Source: Rhodobacter capsulatus
GTDB taxonomy: Bacteria > Pseudomonadota > Alphaproteobacteria > Rhodobacterales > Rhodobacteraceae
Assembly (NCBI RefSeq): GCF_005144475.1
Contig: NZ_SWJZ01000066.1
Span: 1-52,789 of the forward strand
Length of the DNA stretch: 52,789 nucleotides
Direction: 5' to 3'
The notes under the pieces were generated by a model. The model saw only the letters and a program-made list of their open reading frames with translations. It did not search any database and was not told the origin of the DNA. Shown piece after piece: positions 1 to 9,041 of the stretch (position 1 is its first letter; every line of letters begins with the position of its first letter). Made by a program: the position numbers and the translations under genes.

Positions 1-2056
1 GCCGCGCCACCGTGACGGCGCTGGCCCCGCCCGGCCGCGCCGGGGCTGCCGGACGGACCGGACCGGCCCCGGTCGAGCCGGTGCTGGCCGCCGCACTCAC
101 CGCCGAGCCGATGCGGATCGAACTGGGCACGCGCACGATGCTTTCGGCGATCGCATCCTGATCGACCCCCAGCGCCGACAGCACGGCGCCGAACCGGTGC
201 TGCTGCAGCGCCACCAGCAGATCATCCAGAATCGCGTTGCAGGACTTGCGCTTTTCCTCGATCCGGTCGTGCAGGTCGTCGGCGACGTGATGCGGCGCAA
301 GCGTCTGCAGCAGATCCTCGACCACCCGCCCCAGCTGCTGCTCGATCTGGCGCAGCTTCTGATCGGGCTTGCACACCCGCGTCAACGCCTGCACCAGATG
401 GCGCACCCCGCCGTCATTCAGCGTCAGCGCGGCATCCCAGGCGCCCTCGGGATCGGCGAAATGGCGCCGCACCGCCTCGGCCTCAAGGCAGCCCTGCCGC
501 AGCTCGGCGATCCGCGCGGCTTTTTCCGGCCGGATCCGCACTTCGCGGCGGTCGTCGTCATAATCGATCAGCCCGTCGACGTAGAAATTCGGATTGCGCA
601 GCCAGAAGCAGTTCTGGAACGGCCGCCCCCCGGCCCAGCTGCCCACCCAATTGTCGCTGCCGTTCGAGAATTTTTCGAGCAGCGAGGCTTCCATGCGGCG
701 CTGGAACCGCGAAGCCTCGCCCCCCGCGGCGGCATTGTCGCCCAGATGCTTGTCGAATTTCGTCAGCACGAAGAACAGGATGCAATCGACCAACGCGCGT
801 TGCTCGGGGCGGGCGCCATGGGTGCGCTCGATCCAGGTCGAGACCAGCCGCGGCAGATCCACCGTTTCCATGTTGCTGTCGGGCACGCACAGCAGCATCG
901 AGGTGATTTCCTGATTTTCGACGTAGCGGTCGAAGAGATAGGCGACCTTGCCGCGCAACAGCAGACCCGGCAGCGTCTCCGGATCCTTCAGCGTGACCTC
1001 CAGCGCCTTGTTGAAGCGGTTGCGCGCGCCGGGGAAATCCAGCAGGTCGGTGGTGGCGAACAGCGGATGCGGCACATCGCGCATCGGCAGCACCAGTTCC
1101 GCCGCCAGCGCGCAGATCCGCGCCCGCGGCAGCTTCGCCCGCAGCCCCGCGCCGGTCAGCACCTCGATCGTCTGCGCGCCAGTCGCCGGGCTCAGCACAT
1201 CCGCCAGCGTCTTGACGTCCAGGATCGAGCTTTCGCGCGGCACCACCGCATCCAGCCCGACATGGATTTCCTCGGGATGGCCGATCTGCGCCAATGCGCC
1301 CGCCAGGTCGCGGAACAGCTGTGTCATCGGCGCATGACGGCCCCAGAACACCGCCAGAAATTCGGCCCGGTCCTCGGGCGCCAGCAGCGGCGCCAGCGCC
1401 GCGGCCGGGTCGCGGAACGATTTCAGCGCGGCGGCATACGAGCTTTGCCGGGCGAAATTCGCCTCGATATATTCCGCGATCTCGATCACGTCTTCATCGC
1501 TCATGCCCGGTACCGGCTGCGGCTGGCGGCGGCTCTGGAAGGTGTCGAGATGGGCGGTCAGATCCGCGGGCTCGGGCGCTGGTTCCGACTTGTCGCCGTC
1601 CATGAAGAAGCTGTTGGCGATCACCCGCGCCAGATCGGCCTCGCTCAGCAGCGACAGCCGGATCGGAAAGCCCGCGGGCACCTCGGGCCGGGTGCAGGTG
1701 AAACGGGTCACAAGCCCGGTGCTTTCGCCTTCGCCCTCCGGGTTCAGCGCGCTGATGTAGTCAAGCTCGGTGCCGCCGAAATCGGCGACAAGCCGGCCGT
1801 CGGCGGGCCGGGCCAGAACCGAGACCAGAAACGACTTGCCCGCCTGCGAGGGGCCGAAGACGCTGACCGACATCGGCGTGCGGGCGGATTTGCCCAGCCG
1901 CTCGGCGCGGCGCACCGCGCGGCGCAGGGTGCGCGTCATCGAGCCCTTCTCGGCGCCGACCCGGTCGGCGTTGCTTGCGACGTCGAGCCAGCCCAGCGCC
2001 GCGCGGCCGAGACCGGCAAGGGTGGTGCAACGCTCCGAAATGCTGTCACTGCTCAT
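1..2056 (-). CDS. SrfC-like P-loop NTPase, 3' end outside window
   Basis: Reads leftwards from the ATG at 2056 and stays open to the window edge, so about 685 codons are present and the C-terminus is missing. A Walker A motif GPSQAGKS sits at residues 68-75. The long region after it has the mixed helical, Arg/Asp-rich composition expected of SrfC-type proteins (annotated as putative virulence factor), and the visible end becomes Ala/Pro-rich. It starts 9 bases after the srfB-like stop, so the two are co-transcribed. The SrfB-SrfC pairing is the usual family context and supports the name. The biochemical role is not established; a dynamin/GTPase-like or ATPase activity is inferred only from the P-loop. 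Because the frame has no stop inside the window, it is easily overlooked in favour of long antisense ORFs. Confidence 0.8.
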   Translation of the reverse strand, partial: MSSDSISERCTTLAGLGRAALGWLDVASNADRVGAEKGSMTRTLRRAVRRAERLGKSARTPMSVSVFGPSQAGKSFLVSVLARPADGRLVADFGGTELDYISALNPEGEGESTGLVTRFTCTRPEVPAGFPIRLSLLSEADLARVIANSFFMDGDKSEPAPEPADLTAHLDTFQSRRQPQPVPGMSDEDVIEIAEYIEANFARQSSYAAALKSFRDPAAALAPLLAPEDRAEFLAVFWGRHAPMTQLFRDLAGALAQIGHPEEIHVGLDAVVPRESSILDVKTLADVLSPATGAQTIEVLTGAGLRAKLPRARICALAAELVLPMRDVPHPLFATTDLLDFPGARNRFNKALEVTLKDPETLPGLLLRGKVAYLFDRYVENQEITSMLLCVPDSNMETVDLPRLVSTWIERTHGARPEQRALVDCILFFVLTKFDKHLGDNAAAGGEASRFQRRMEASLLEKFSNGSDNWVGSWAGGRPFQNCFWLRNPNFYVDGLIDYDDDRREVRIRPEKAARIAELRQGCLEAEAVRRHFADPEGAWDAALTLNDGGVRHLVQALTRVCKPDQKLRQIEQQLGRVVEDLLQTLAPHHVADDLHDRIEEKRKSCNAILDDLLVALQQHRFGAVLSALGVDQDAIAESIVRVPSSIRIGSAVSAAASTGSTGAGPVRPAAPARPGGASAVTVAR

Positions 2057-2065
2057 CTGCTGGCC

Positions 2066-5000
2066 TTAAAACTTGAACACGCCGGTATCGATCCAGTAGT
2101 CATCGGCCGCGCCGAGGGTGTGCAGCTTCAGCACCACCTGATCGCGGCGCACGGTCTGCCCGTCGCCATCCTCGATCTCGCTTACCTCGAAGGCCTCGCG
2201 CGCGGCCTCGCGGCGCAGCGCGGTGTCGGGGCGGGTGTCATCGGGATCGGCGTCGAATTCCGCCCGTTCCAGCGTGACGACCAGCGGCGGCTTGTGGCGC
2301 TGCGCCGCCGCATTGGCCAGATCGAGCCGATAAAGCGGCGTCGTGGTCCAGCGCGGCAGCGGCAGCTGCCGGAACCCCAGATAGATCGGGGTGAACATCC
2401 GCACCCGGGCGCTGCTGGCGGCGTCGCGGCCCTGCGGGCCCAGATCCGTGCCGCCAAACAGCACCCGGTCGTCGGGGATCTGGCCCGAGGCGTCCATCTC
2501 GCCGATGAAGACGGCGGTCGAACGCATCTTGAAGGCGCCGGTGGCGACCTTGAAATTCGGGATCCGCGATTCCGACAGCGCGATCAGCATGCCGCCCACC
2601 GCCACCGTCGATTTCGGATCGCCGATCCGCTGCGAGACCGGATCGCGGAACGGATACCAGCGGCCGGTGCGATACTCGTTCATCAGGATCAGCCGATGCG
2701 GCGGCACCACCAGCATTTCCTCGAAGATCGTGCGCAAGGCGGGCAGCCGCGACGGCCGCCCGGTCATCAGCACGATATCCACCCCCAGATGGTCGATCAC
2801 CTCGGCCAGGTTGCCCAGCGCCTTCTGAAAGGTTTCGCGGGTGATCGCATCGACCTTCTGGCGGTCGCAATGCAGCACCGTCCCCGCCAGCCGGAACCCG
2901 GCCGCGCCCGCGGCCCGGGCCGGGGCCTCCAGATAGTCGATCAGCGCCGCGGGCAGGCCGCGCGCGGTGTCGTCGGCTGCGCTGCCGTCCTCGGGGCGGG
3001 GGGTCAGGCCCAGCACCGCGTCCAGCGCGATCGTCATCGTGTCGAATTCGCCCGCCTGTTCGCAGGCGCGGATCAGCTCCAGCGCCAGCGGCTGCAGCAC
3101 CCGCAGCCCGAACTGGCGCCGCTTTTGCGCCAGCAGCTGATCCTGGCCGCCGATATCGCCCGCGAAGAGCTCGCGCATCAGGTTCGGCGCGCTTCTGCCC
3201 CCCGCGGCGGTGATGGCGTTTTGCAGCTCGGGCAGGATGATCGAGGCGATCACCCGCTCGACCAGATCGTCGCCCGCGACGCGGAAGCCCTCGCGGAACG
3301 TCTGTTCGGGCACCAGCATGCGGTTTTCACGGCAGAAATAGGTCGTCACCATCATGTCGGTGGTGCCGCCGCCGACATCGATGCAGGCCAGCCGCAGGGA
3401 GGGCTCGGGCGGCTGGCCCGTCGCCTGCACCCGCTCGCGTCCCTTCAGCCGCAGGAACCGCTCGATATGGCCGTCGAATTTCTGCGTGATCTCGGAATAG
3501 AGATAGACCAGCTGGGTGCAGCTGGCCTCGTCCCATTCCTCGGACACCTCGGGCTTGCGCGAGACCGAGCTTTCCGCCCCGGTCAGCCCCTGCATCGACC
3601 AGATCAGATCGACCGCCCCCTTGGCGCGCGAGCGCATGATCGCCTGTTCCTGGATCGAGGTGGCGGTGGGCAGGGTCAGGATGATCCGGCTCAGCCGCCG
3701 CGGCAGGTCCGATTGCGGCCGCCGCGCCCGGCCCGCGGGGGCGTTCACCTGCACCAGCGCATGGGCGATGATCTCGCTCAGCATGAAGCCGAACAGCGAC
3801 GAGCGGGAAAACCGCGGCCGCCCGGCCGGATCGGTCGAGGTCCGCCCGGGACGGCGCAGCTTGCTGCGTTCCTCCAGCTTGACCTGGGCGATCACGTCGC
3901 CCGCGGCATTGAGAAACCGCATCGCCGAGCGCGCCGCCCGCGGCAGGTTGTTCGGGTCGGAATGGTTGTGAAAGCGCCAGTCCTGCAGCACCGCGCTTTC
4001 ATCCCACAGATAGCGCTTCGGGCTCGACAGGCCCGAGGCGACCTCGGTGCCCTCGTCCCCGGCCACCAGCCGCAGCGCCTCGGCGCCGATCCGCACCGGC
4101 GAGGGCCAGATGAACCCGCCGGAGCGATGCGCCCGGCGCAGCTTGGTTTCCTCGATCATGCAGAATTCGGAAAACTCGACCCGGCTTTCGAACAGGCCCG
4201 CGCCGCTCAGTTCCGGCCGCGACAGGTCGCGGATTTCCAGCGGATAGGACCGCGCCGGATCCAGCCGGGCCTCGCCGGGGATATGTTCGATCAGGATGCC
4301 GCAGGTGCGCGAATTGCCGATGTCGAGCACCAGATCGACGTCGATCGGCGTCGCCGCGTCATATTCGCCGATCGTGTTGCACAGCCGCAGCAGCGGAAAC
4401 CGGATCGCGGTGTCGAGCACCTTCAGATAGGCCAGATAGCGCGCCCAGTGTTCCAGCCGGTGCGGCAGGGTTTCCGGGGTGATCCGGCGGCCGGGGCGTT
4501 CGGCGCGCTTGAAGGCCAGAAACAGCTCGTCGAGCAGATCCGACACCCAGCCCTGCGGATCGACCTGCTGGCCCGCGGCATCGGTCTCGACCCGGCGCAG
4601 GAACCAGTCCATCCGCGCCGGATCGGACACGAAGCGGAACTCCCGGCTGTTGAGCGCATCGCTGCGATCGGGGGCGGGATAGGAGGCGCCGTCCTTTTCC
4701 GCGCCAAGCGCGGTGTCGAGCGCCAGCTGCACCCGGTGCGTGTGCCCGGTTTCGGGATCGGGCACCGGCAGCCGGACCGTGCGCAACAGCGCCCAGGCGG
4801 TCGGACCGGGGTCGTAAAGCTCCTCGCCGCCCTCGCCATAGACGCTCTTGCGCCGCAACACCGGCACCGGCAGCCATCTTTCCAGAAACGGGTCCATCGC
4901 CGCGACCGGGCTGACGGAATATTCGTCGTCATCCGCCCGTCCCGCCCGCAACAGCGGCCCATCCAGATCCTCGTCGCCCGACAGCGGAATGAGAACCCGT

Positions 5001-5188
5001 TCCTCCAGCCCCGCCGCGATGTCGGGCCGCTCCATCACCCGCTCGATGAAGCGCATCCCGCGCATCTCGATGTCGGACTGCCGGAAGCCGAAATCCAGGA
5101 TCTGCAGCCCCGACCAGGGCACGAGGGTGACCTCGTCGCGCCAGTCCGGGATCTTGGCGAGCGGATTTTGACGGTTCAGGCTGCTCAT
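2066..5188 (-). CDS. SrfB-like protein with actin/Hsp70-type ATPase motifs
   Basis: 1040 aa, close to the usual SrfB family size of about 1000 aa. The start is the ATG at 5188, whose ATGA overlaps the stop of the upstream gene; an in-frame start further up would run deeper into that gene. Three motifs spaced as in the actin/Hsp70/sugar-kinase fold are visible: LDIGNSR around residue 289 (phosphate 1), IDVGGGTTD around residue 604 (phosphate 2) and TGRPSRLPALR around residue 809 (adenosine-type). No signal peptide or membrane segment is visible, so it is probably cytoplasmic. It lies between a membrane-anchored protein and SrfC, which suggests it acts with them. SrfB was named for regulation with Salmonella virulence genes, but homologues are widespread in free-living bacteria and the function is unknown. 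ATP binding is inference from the motifs. Confidence 0.85.
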   Translation of the reverse strand: MSSLNRQNPLAKIPDWRDEVTLVPWSGLQILDFGFRQSDIEMRGMRFIERVMERPDIAAGLEERVLIPLSGDEDLDGPLLRAGRADDDEYSVSPVAAMDPFLERWLPVPVLRRKSVYGEGGEELYDPGPTAWALLRTVRLPVPDPETGHTHRVQLALDTALGAEKDGASYPAPDRSDALNSREFRFVSDPARMDWFLRRVETDAAGQQVDPQGWVSDLLDELFLAFKRAERPGRRITPETLPHRLEHWARYLAYLKVLDTAIRFPLLRLCNTIGEYDAATPIDVDLVLDIGNSRTCGILIEHIPGEARLDPARSYPLEIRDLSRPELSGAGLFESRVEFSEFCMIEETKLRRAHRSGGFIWPSPVRIGAEALRLVAGDEGTEVASGLSSPKRYLWDESAVLQDWRFHNHSDPNNLPRAARSAMRFLNAAGDVIAQVKLEERSKLRRPGRTSTDPAGRPRFSRSSLFGFMLSEIIAHALVQVNAPAGRARRPQSDLPRRLSRIILTLPTATSIQEQAIMRSRAKGAVDLIWSMQGLTGAESSVSRKPEVSEEWDEASCTQLVYLYSEITQKFDGHIERFLRLKGRERVQATGQPPEPSLRLACIDVGGGTTDMMVTTYFCRENRMLVPEQTFREGFRVAGDDLVERVIASIILPELQNAITAAGGRSAPNLMRELFAGDIGGQDQLLAQKRRQFGLRVLQPLALELIRACEQAGEFDTMTIALDAVLGLTPRPEDGSAADDTARGLPAALIDYLEAPARAAGAAGFRLAGTVLHCDRQKVDAITRETFQKALGNLAEVIDHLGVDIVLMTGRPSRLPALRTIFEEMLVVPPHRLILMNEYRTGRWYPFRDPVSQRIGDPKSTVAVGGMLIALSESRIPNFKVATGAFKMRSTAVFIGEMDASGQIPDDRVLFGGTDLGPQGRDAASSARVRMFTPIYLGFRQLPLPRWTTTPLYRLDLANAAAQRHKPPLVVTLERAEFDADPDDTRPDTALRREAAREAFEVSEIEDGDGQTVRRDQVVLKLHTLGAADDYWIDTGVFKF

Positions 5189-6504
5189 CTGGATATCTCG
5201 AACTCCGTGCTCCACCGTTTTTCCTTGCCGCGGAAGGCGCCTTCAAGATGCTGCTCGGGCGTTCCCTGGCGGCGCAGCACCACCCCGAAGGGCAGATCGC
5301 CCCTGGGGGGCGTGTCGTTCAGCCGTTTGACCTCGACCCGGTAATGTCCCGGAACAAGGGGATTGAAATGGATGTTCTCGACCGGGTCGTCGATCGCGAC
5401 CGGGGCGGGAAAATTCGCGTCGACATCCAGCAATCCGCCGCAATCATTGGGCTTGCGCCGCAAGTCGGCGACCTGCCCCGAGGGACAGCTGACCCGCAGA
5501 TCAAGATCGTCCGTGCCGCTCCAGACCAGCGAGATCGTCATCTCGCCCGCCGCTGCGCCGCGCGCCTGCAGCCGCCGGTCCAGATCGGCGATCCCGGTCT
5601 TGGGCGCGGCGGGGGCCTCGGCGCGGTCCCGGGCGTTCAGGCACTGGCGCCCGGAGAGGGCGAGACGGTCGGTCAGCTGCGCGATTTCGGCGCGCAGCGC
5701 CTCGGCTTGCCGCGCGGGCGCCGTCGCCGCGACCGGCGCGGGACAAAAGCCCAGCAGGCCCGGGCGCAGACCGCAGGGCGCGATCAGCAGCCAAAGCACC
5801 GCCGCGATCAGTGCCGCCAGCACAAGCCAGCCCAGAAGGACAAGCCAATGCCCCCAGGGGCGCGGCGTTTCGGACGGCGGCGGCGCGGCCAGAAAGACGG
5901 TCTCGGTCGCGGCAAGGGGCGGGGCGGGCAGAGCGGGGGTCGCCATGGCCGCCGTCGCCGCGGCGGCGGCGCGGCGGTTCGGCGCCAGCACCGAAAGCGC
6001 GCCACGCGCGGCCCGCGTGGTGTCGCGCAGGCGGCCCCAGTTCACCAGGATCGGGCGCAGCCCGCCGTCGTCCTGGCGCAGGGCCCAGATCGCGTCCTGA
6101 TCCGGCACTTCGATCGCATTGCGCAGCGCCTCGGCCAGCCAGTAATTGTCGGCACTGGTCTGCAGCGCCGTCTGCGGTCCGGTCTGCGGCCCGGTCTGGG
6201 CGCTGATCTGATCGGCCAGCGCCAGGATCCGGTCGTGGATCGCCGCCAGCCGGGCGCGGATCGCCTCGGCCTCCGGGGCGGAGAGCGCGGCCAGCGGCAC
6301 CGGCGTGCCGGGGCGGCCCGGCGGCACATACCATTCGATGCGCGCGCCGCCATGCGTCGAGACCGGCTCGGCGAAGATCGCGGCATGGTCGGGGTCGATG
6401 CGGTCGCCAAGCGTGCCGGTGATCAGTTCCCAGGAGCGCTGGGCGGCAGAGCCGAGCGCCTGCAGGCCTTCCGAGGAGGTGGTGGTGATCAACCCGTCCG
6501 ACAT
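5185..6504 (-). CDS. single-pass membrane protein of srf locus, beta-rich C-terminal domain
   Basis: 439 aa. The chosen ATG (6504) lies 7 bases after the upstream stop and has GGGGAG in front; a longer reading would run into the upstream gene. Layout: an N-terminal domain (about 1-180) with FAEPVSTHGG and ILVNWG; a Gln/Thr/Pro repeat patch (QTGPQTGPQTALQT) inside it; an Ala/Pro linker; one membrane helix at about 220-244; a Cys-flanked short coiled coil with ALRAEIAQL; and a C-terminal domain rich in beta-type sequence (TDDLDLRVSCPSG, GGLLDVDANF, PGHYRVEVKRL). The last part resembles secreted beta-sandwich domains. Topology is inferred: N-terminus cytoplasmic, C-terminus periplasmic. The N-terminal domain and juxtamembrane module match those of the neighbouring protease. 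I do not recognise a named family. Confidence 0.8.
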   Translation of the reverse strand: MSDGLITTTSSEGLQALGSAAQRSWELITGTLGDRIDPDHAAIFAEPVSTHGGARIEWYVPPGRPGTPVPLAALSAPEAEAIRARLAAIHDRILALADQISAQTGPQTGPQTALQTSADNYWLAEALRNAIEVPDQDAIWALRQDDGGLRPILVNWGRLRDTTRAARGALSVLAPNRRAAAAATAAMATPALPAPPLAATETVFLAAPPPSETPRPWGHWLVLLGWLVLAALIAAVLWLLIAPCGLRPGLLGFCPAPVAATAPARQAEALRAEIAQLTDRLALSGRQCLNARDRAEAPAAPKTGIADLDRRLQARGAAAGEMTISLVWSGTDDLDLRVSCPSGQVADLRRKPNDCGGLLDVDANFPAPVAIDDPVENIHFNPLVPGHYRVEVKRLNDTPPRGDLPFGVVLRRQGTPEQHLEGAFRGKEKRWSTEFEISR

Positions 6505-6511
6505 CCGCCGC

Positions 6512-8281
6512 TCACTCCCCGCCCGGACCGGGCGCCGCCGGGGCCGCATCTGTCGGGGTTGCGGGCGCCGCCGGGGCGGGCACCGCGGCAGAGGGCGCCA
6601 CCGTCGGCTGACAGCTGGCGCGATCGACGGTGGTCGCGGCGGGGGTTCCGGCCAGAAACGCGGCCAGTCCCGAAGCCGAAAGCGCGAAATTCAGCGTCCG
6701 CAGCGGACCTTGCCGGACGAAGGTGTTCACCCCCAGAACCCGGCCGCAGAAATCCACCAGCGGCCCGCCGGAATTGCCCTGCGCCAGCGGCGCCGAATGC
6801 AGCAGCGTCTCGGTGGCGCCGTGCAGCGGCTGTTCGGCGTTCACCGTGCCATCGACGACGACCAGACCGGGCATCGCCGCGCCGTCGCCGCGCAACAGCG
6901 CCTCATAGGCGGCGTCGGTCTCCATCACGTCGCCCGGGAAGCCCGCGGCCACGACATGATTGAGCTTGAGCGAGGCGGCCGGATCGGCCAGCGGCAGCGC
7001 CGGCAGCGCGGTCGAGGCAATCTTCAGCAGCGCGAAATCGGCCCCCGCGGTCTCCAGCGGACCGGCGGTCTTCAGCACCTGCGCCGGTTGCGGCTGGCCC
7101 AGCAGCTTGTTCACCACGAAGGCGCCCTCGGGCCCGAGATCCTCGATCACGTGCTGGTTGGTGACGATCAGCCCCGGCCCGACGGCAAAGCCCGACCCGG
7201 TCGAGACGCCGTCCGCCCCGGGGGCGATCACCAGCACGGTGGCCGCCTCGATCCGCGCCAGCAGGGTGTCGGTCTGCGCCTCGGCGCCGGGGGCGGCGGG
7301 CAGCAGCGCGCGTTCGGGCGCCGGGGCCATCGGGGCATCGGGCGCCACCTGCCCCTGTTCGGGCGCGGCGCCGGGGGCCGGAAGCGGCAAGCCCTCGGCC
7401 GTGCGGTTGCCCGGCAGCACCAGAACGCCATCGGCGCGGCATTGCGCCCCCGCAAGCGCCAGCCGCAGCGCATCGCGCCGATCGCGCAGGGCGCCCAGTT
7501 CGCTGTCGCGCGCCGCCGAGACATCGGCCGCGCTGACCACGGTGTCGGGCGGGAACACCCGGGTTCCGGGCAAGAGCAGCCAGATCAGGATCAGGCTCGT
7601 CACCGCGATCAGGATCGGCAGCGGCAGCCAGGCCGCCAGCGGCAGCACGGTGCGCGTGTCGACCGGCGGCAGGGGCGCCGTCGCGGCCCCGGGGATCGGC
7701 GGCGGCCCCGAGGGCCCCGGCGCCGCCGCAGCGGTTTCGGCCCGCGCGGCATCGCCGCGCATGAATCCGGTCAACGCGGCATCGCCGCGCATGAATCCGG
7801 TCAACGCGGCATCGCCGCGCATGAATCCGGCCAGCGCGGGCGGGCCGCCGCGCGACCGGACCCCCCAGTTCACCAGAACCGGAAAGCCGTTGATCGCCCG
7901 CACATCGGCGGCCTGCGCCACCGACAGCGCCGCCCGCACCGTCGCCGCCTGTTCCGGCGTCAGCGCGGGATCGGAGGCCAGCGCCTCGATCCGCGGCAGC
8001 AGCCGCAGCAGCCGATCCTCGACCGCGCGGCGCAGCGCCGGGTCAAGATCGCCAAGCGGCCGGGCCTCGCCCGCATGCACCGAATGCCAGGCGACGTTCA
8101 GCGTCTCGCCCGAGGCGCCGCGGCTGACGAAGGGCTCGGCGAAAAGGTCGGCCGCCTCCGCGCCCAGCCGGGCGGTGAGCAGATCGTGCAGCGCGGCATG
8201 CCGTTCCAGCACCGGCAGACCGGCGACGGAAAGGCAGTCCTCGGCTTGCAGCGACGAGCGGAAAAGGAAATGCTCGGCCAT
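6512..8281 (-). CDS. membrane-anchored trypsin-like serine protease of srf locus
   Basis: 589 aa. The start ATG at 8281 shares one base with the upstream TAA (TAATG). The N-terminal domain carries FAEPFVSRGA and PVLVNWG, matching the neighbour's domain. A tandem decapeptide repeat at about 150-179, a Pro/Ala linker, one membrane helix at about 212-236 and a short coiled coil with a Cys follow. The C-terminal half is an S1/DegP-like protease: GSGFAVGPGLIVTNQHVIE gives His377, GADFALLKI gives Asp415 and QGNSGGPLVD gives Ser504, so the triad is complete. No PDZ domain is visible. The protease is expected to face the periplasm. The position in the operon suggests it processes or senses a partner of the SrfB/SrfC machinery; the substrate is unknown. 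Confidence 0.88.
   Translation of the reverse strand: MAEHFLFRSSLQAEDCLSVAGLPVLERHAALHDLLTARLGAEAADLFAEPFVSRGASGETLNVAWHSVHAGEARPLGDLDPALRRAVEDRLLRLLPRIEALASDPALTPEQAATVRAALSVAQAADVRAINGFPVLVNWGVRSRGGPPALAGFMRGDAALTGFMRGDAALTGFMRGDAARAETAAAAPGPSGPPPIPGAATAPLPPVDTRTVLPLAAWLPLPILIAVTSLILIWLLLPGTRVFPPDTVVSAADVSAARDSELGALRDRRDALRLALAGAQCRADGVLVLPGNRTAEGLPLPAPGAAPEQGQVAPDAPMAPAPERALLPAAPGAEAQTDTLLARIEAATVLVIAPGADGVSTGSGFAVGPGLIVTNQHVIEDLGPEGAFVVNKLLGQPQPAQVLKTAGPLETAGADFALLKIASTALPALPLADPAASLKLNHVVAAGFPGDVMETDAAYEALLRGDGAAMPGLVVVDGTVNAEQPLHGATETLLHSAPLAQGNSGGPLVDFCGRVLGVNTFVRQGPLRTLNFALSASGLAAFLAGTPAATTVDRASCQPTVAPSAAVPAPAAPATPTDAAPAAPGPGGE
7745..7830 (-). repeat. 30-bp tandem repeat, about 2.9 copies, inside protease gene
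   Basis: Direct repeat of a 30-bp unit with no mismatch over 7745-7830. It encodes the decapeptide GFMRGDAALT two to three times, just before the membrane helix of the protease. The multiple of three keeps the frame, so copy number could vary without breaking the gene. Confidence 0.9.
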
Positions 8282-8991
8282 TACGGCGCCTCCTGCGTTC
8301 TGCGCATGATCACATCTGCGCTGCTGCCGCTTTCGGGTTGGAAAGAGGAACAGCTGGCCCGCTCTGCGCCATCGACCCGACAGGTCACCCGGCGCTGCAG
8401 GATTTCCATGTCGTTCGAACAGGGCAGGTTGGCGGCTTCCTCGATCACCAGCGCCTGCCCCGGGATGAAGCTGCCGCTGACCGGCCCCTCGCAGCGGATG
8501 CCGTTCGAGCCCTGCATCGTCTCGGTGCCGTTGCCCGCGGCGTCGAAGCACACCGTCCATTCCGAGAAATCGGTGATCTCGCCGGTGGCGCGGTTTTGCG
8601 TGCGATAGGGGCTGTCAAGCGCCCAGCAGCCGCGCAGATCGCCCAGATCGGCCTTGTCGATCATGTCCTTGTCCAGTGTCGGCGGCGGCTCCGGGTCCGG
8701 TTCCGGTTCGGGCGCGGGGGCCGGTTCGGCGACAGGCTCGGGCGGGCTTGCGGGACACGCCAGCCCCGAAAGCCGGGCCTCGAGGGCGCGGATCTCGGCG
8801 CGCAAGGCCGCGCTGGCGACCTGGTCCTCGGCCAGCGGATCCGGAGCGACGGTGCCGGGACAGGAGCCGATCCGCAAACCGCCGAAGGGCAGCTCGACCG
8901 CGCAGGAGGGAAGCAGCAGCGCCGCCGCGACGGCCGAGACCGCCAGAAGCGCCGCCCCCCCCACCCAGATCGAAACGATACGCATCGACAC
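8281..8991 (-). CDS. membrane-anchored Cys-rich protein of srf locus
   Basis: 236 aa from a GTG at 8991; an ATG two codons later (8985) is an equally possible start. An N-terminal membrane anchor (about 5-28) is followed by a Cys pair, a short coiled coil with ALRAEIRALEARL, a Glu/Pro-rich linker and a C-terminal domain with at least six Cys and the run GCWALDSPYRTQNR. The juxtamembrane module matches those of the two downstream genes, but the N-terminal cytoplasmic domain is absent. The C-terminal domain probably lies in the periplasm with disulfides. The stop overlaps the protease start by one base, indicating translational coupling. No family name can be given. Confidence 0.78.
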   Translation of the reverse strand: MSMRIVSIWVGGAALLAVSAVAAALLLPSCAVELPFGGLRIGSCPGTVAPDPLAEDQVASAALRAEIRALEARLSGLACPASPPEPVAEPAPAPEPEPDPEPPPTLDKDMIDKADLGDLRGCWALDSPYRTQNRATGEITDFSEWTVCFDAAGNGTETMQGSNGIRCEGPVSGSFIPGQALVIEEAANLPCSNDMEILQRRVTCRVDGAERASCSSFQPESGSSADVIMRRTQEAP

Positions 8992-9041
8992 TGAAATCCC
9001 CGCTGCGCCGACGCAAGCGCCGACGTGTCGCCTGTCGCCAT

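Noticed and set aside
197-5344. Open frame of 1715 codons on the plus strand
   Set aside because: Antisense to SrfC and SrfB; low-complexity Arg/Gln/His-rich product typical of the mirror frame of high-GC genes, with no domain.
7745-7830. Could the 30-bp repeats be a CRISPR array?
   Set aside because: Copies are directly contiguous without spacers and lie in frame inside a protease gene.
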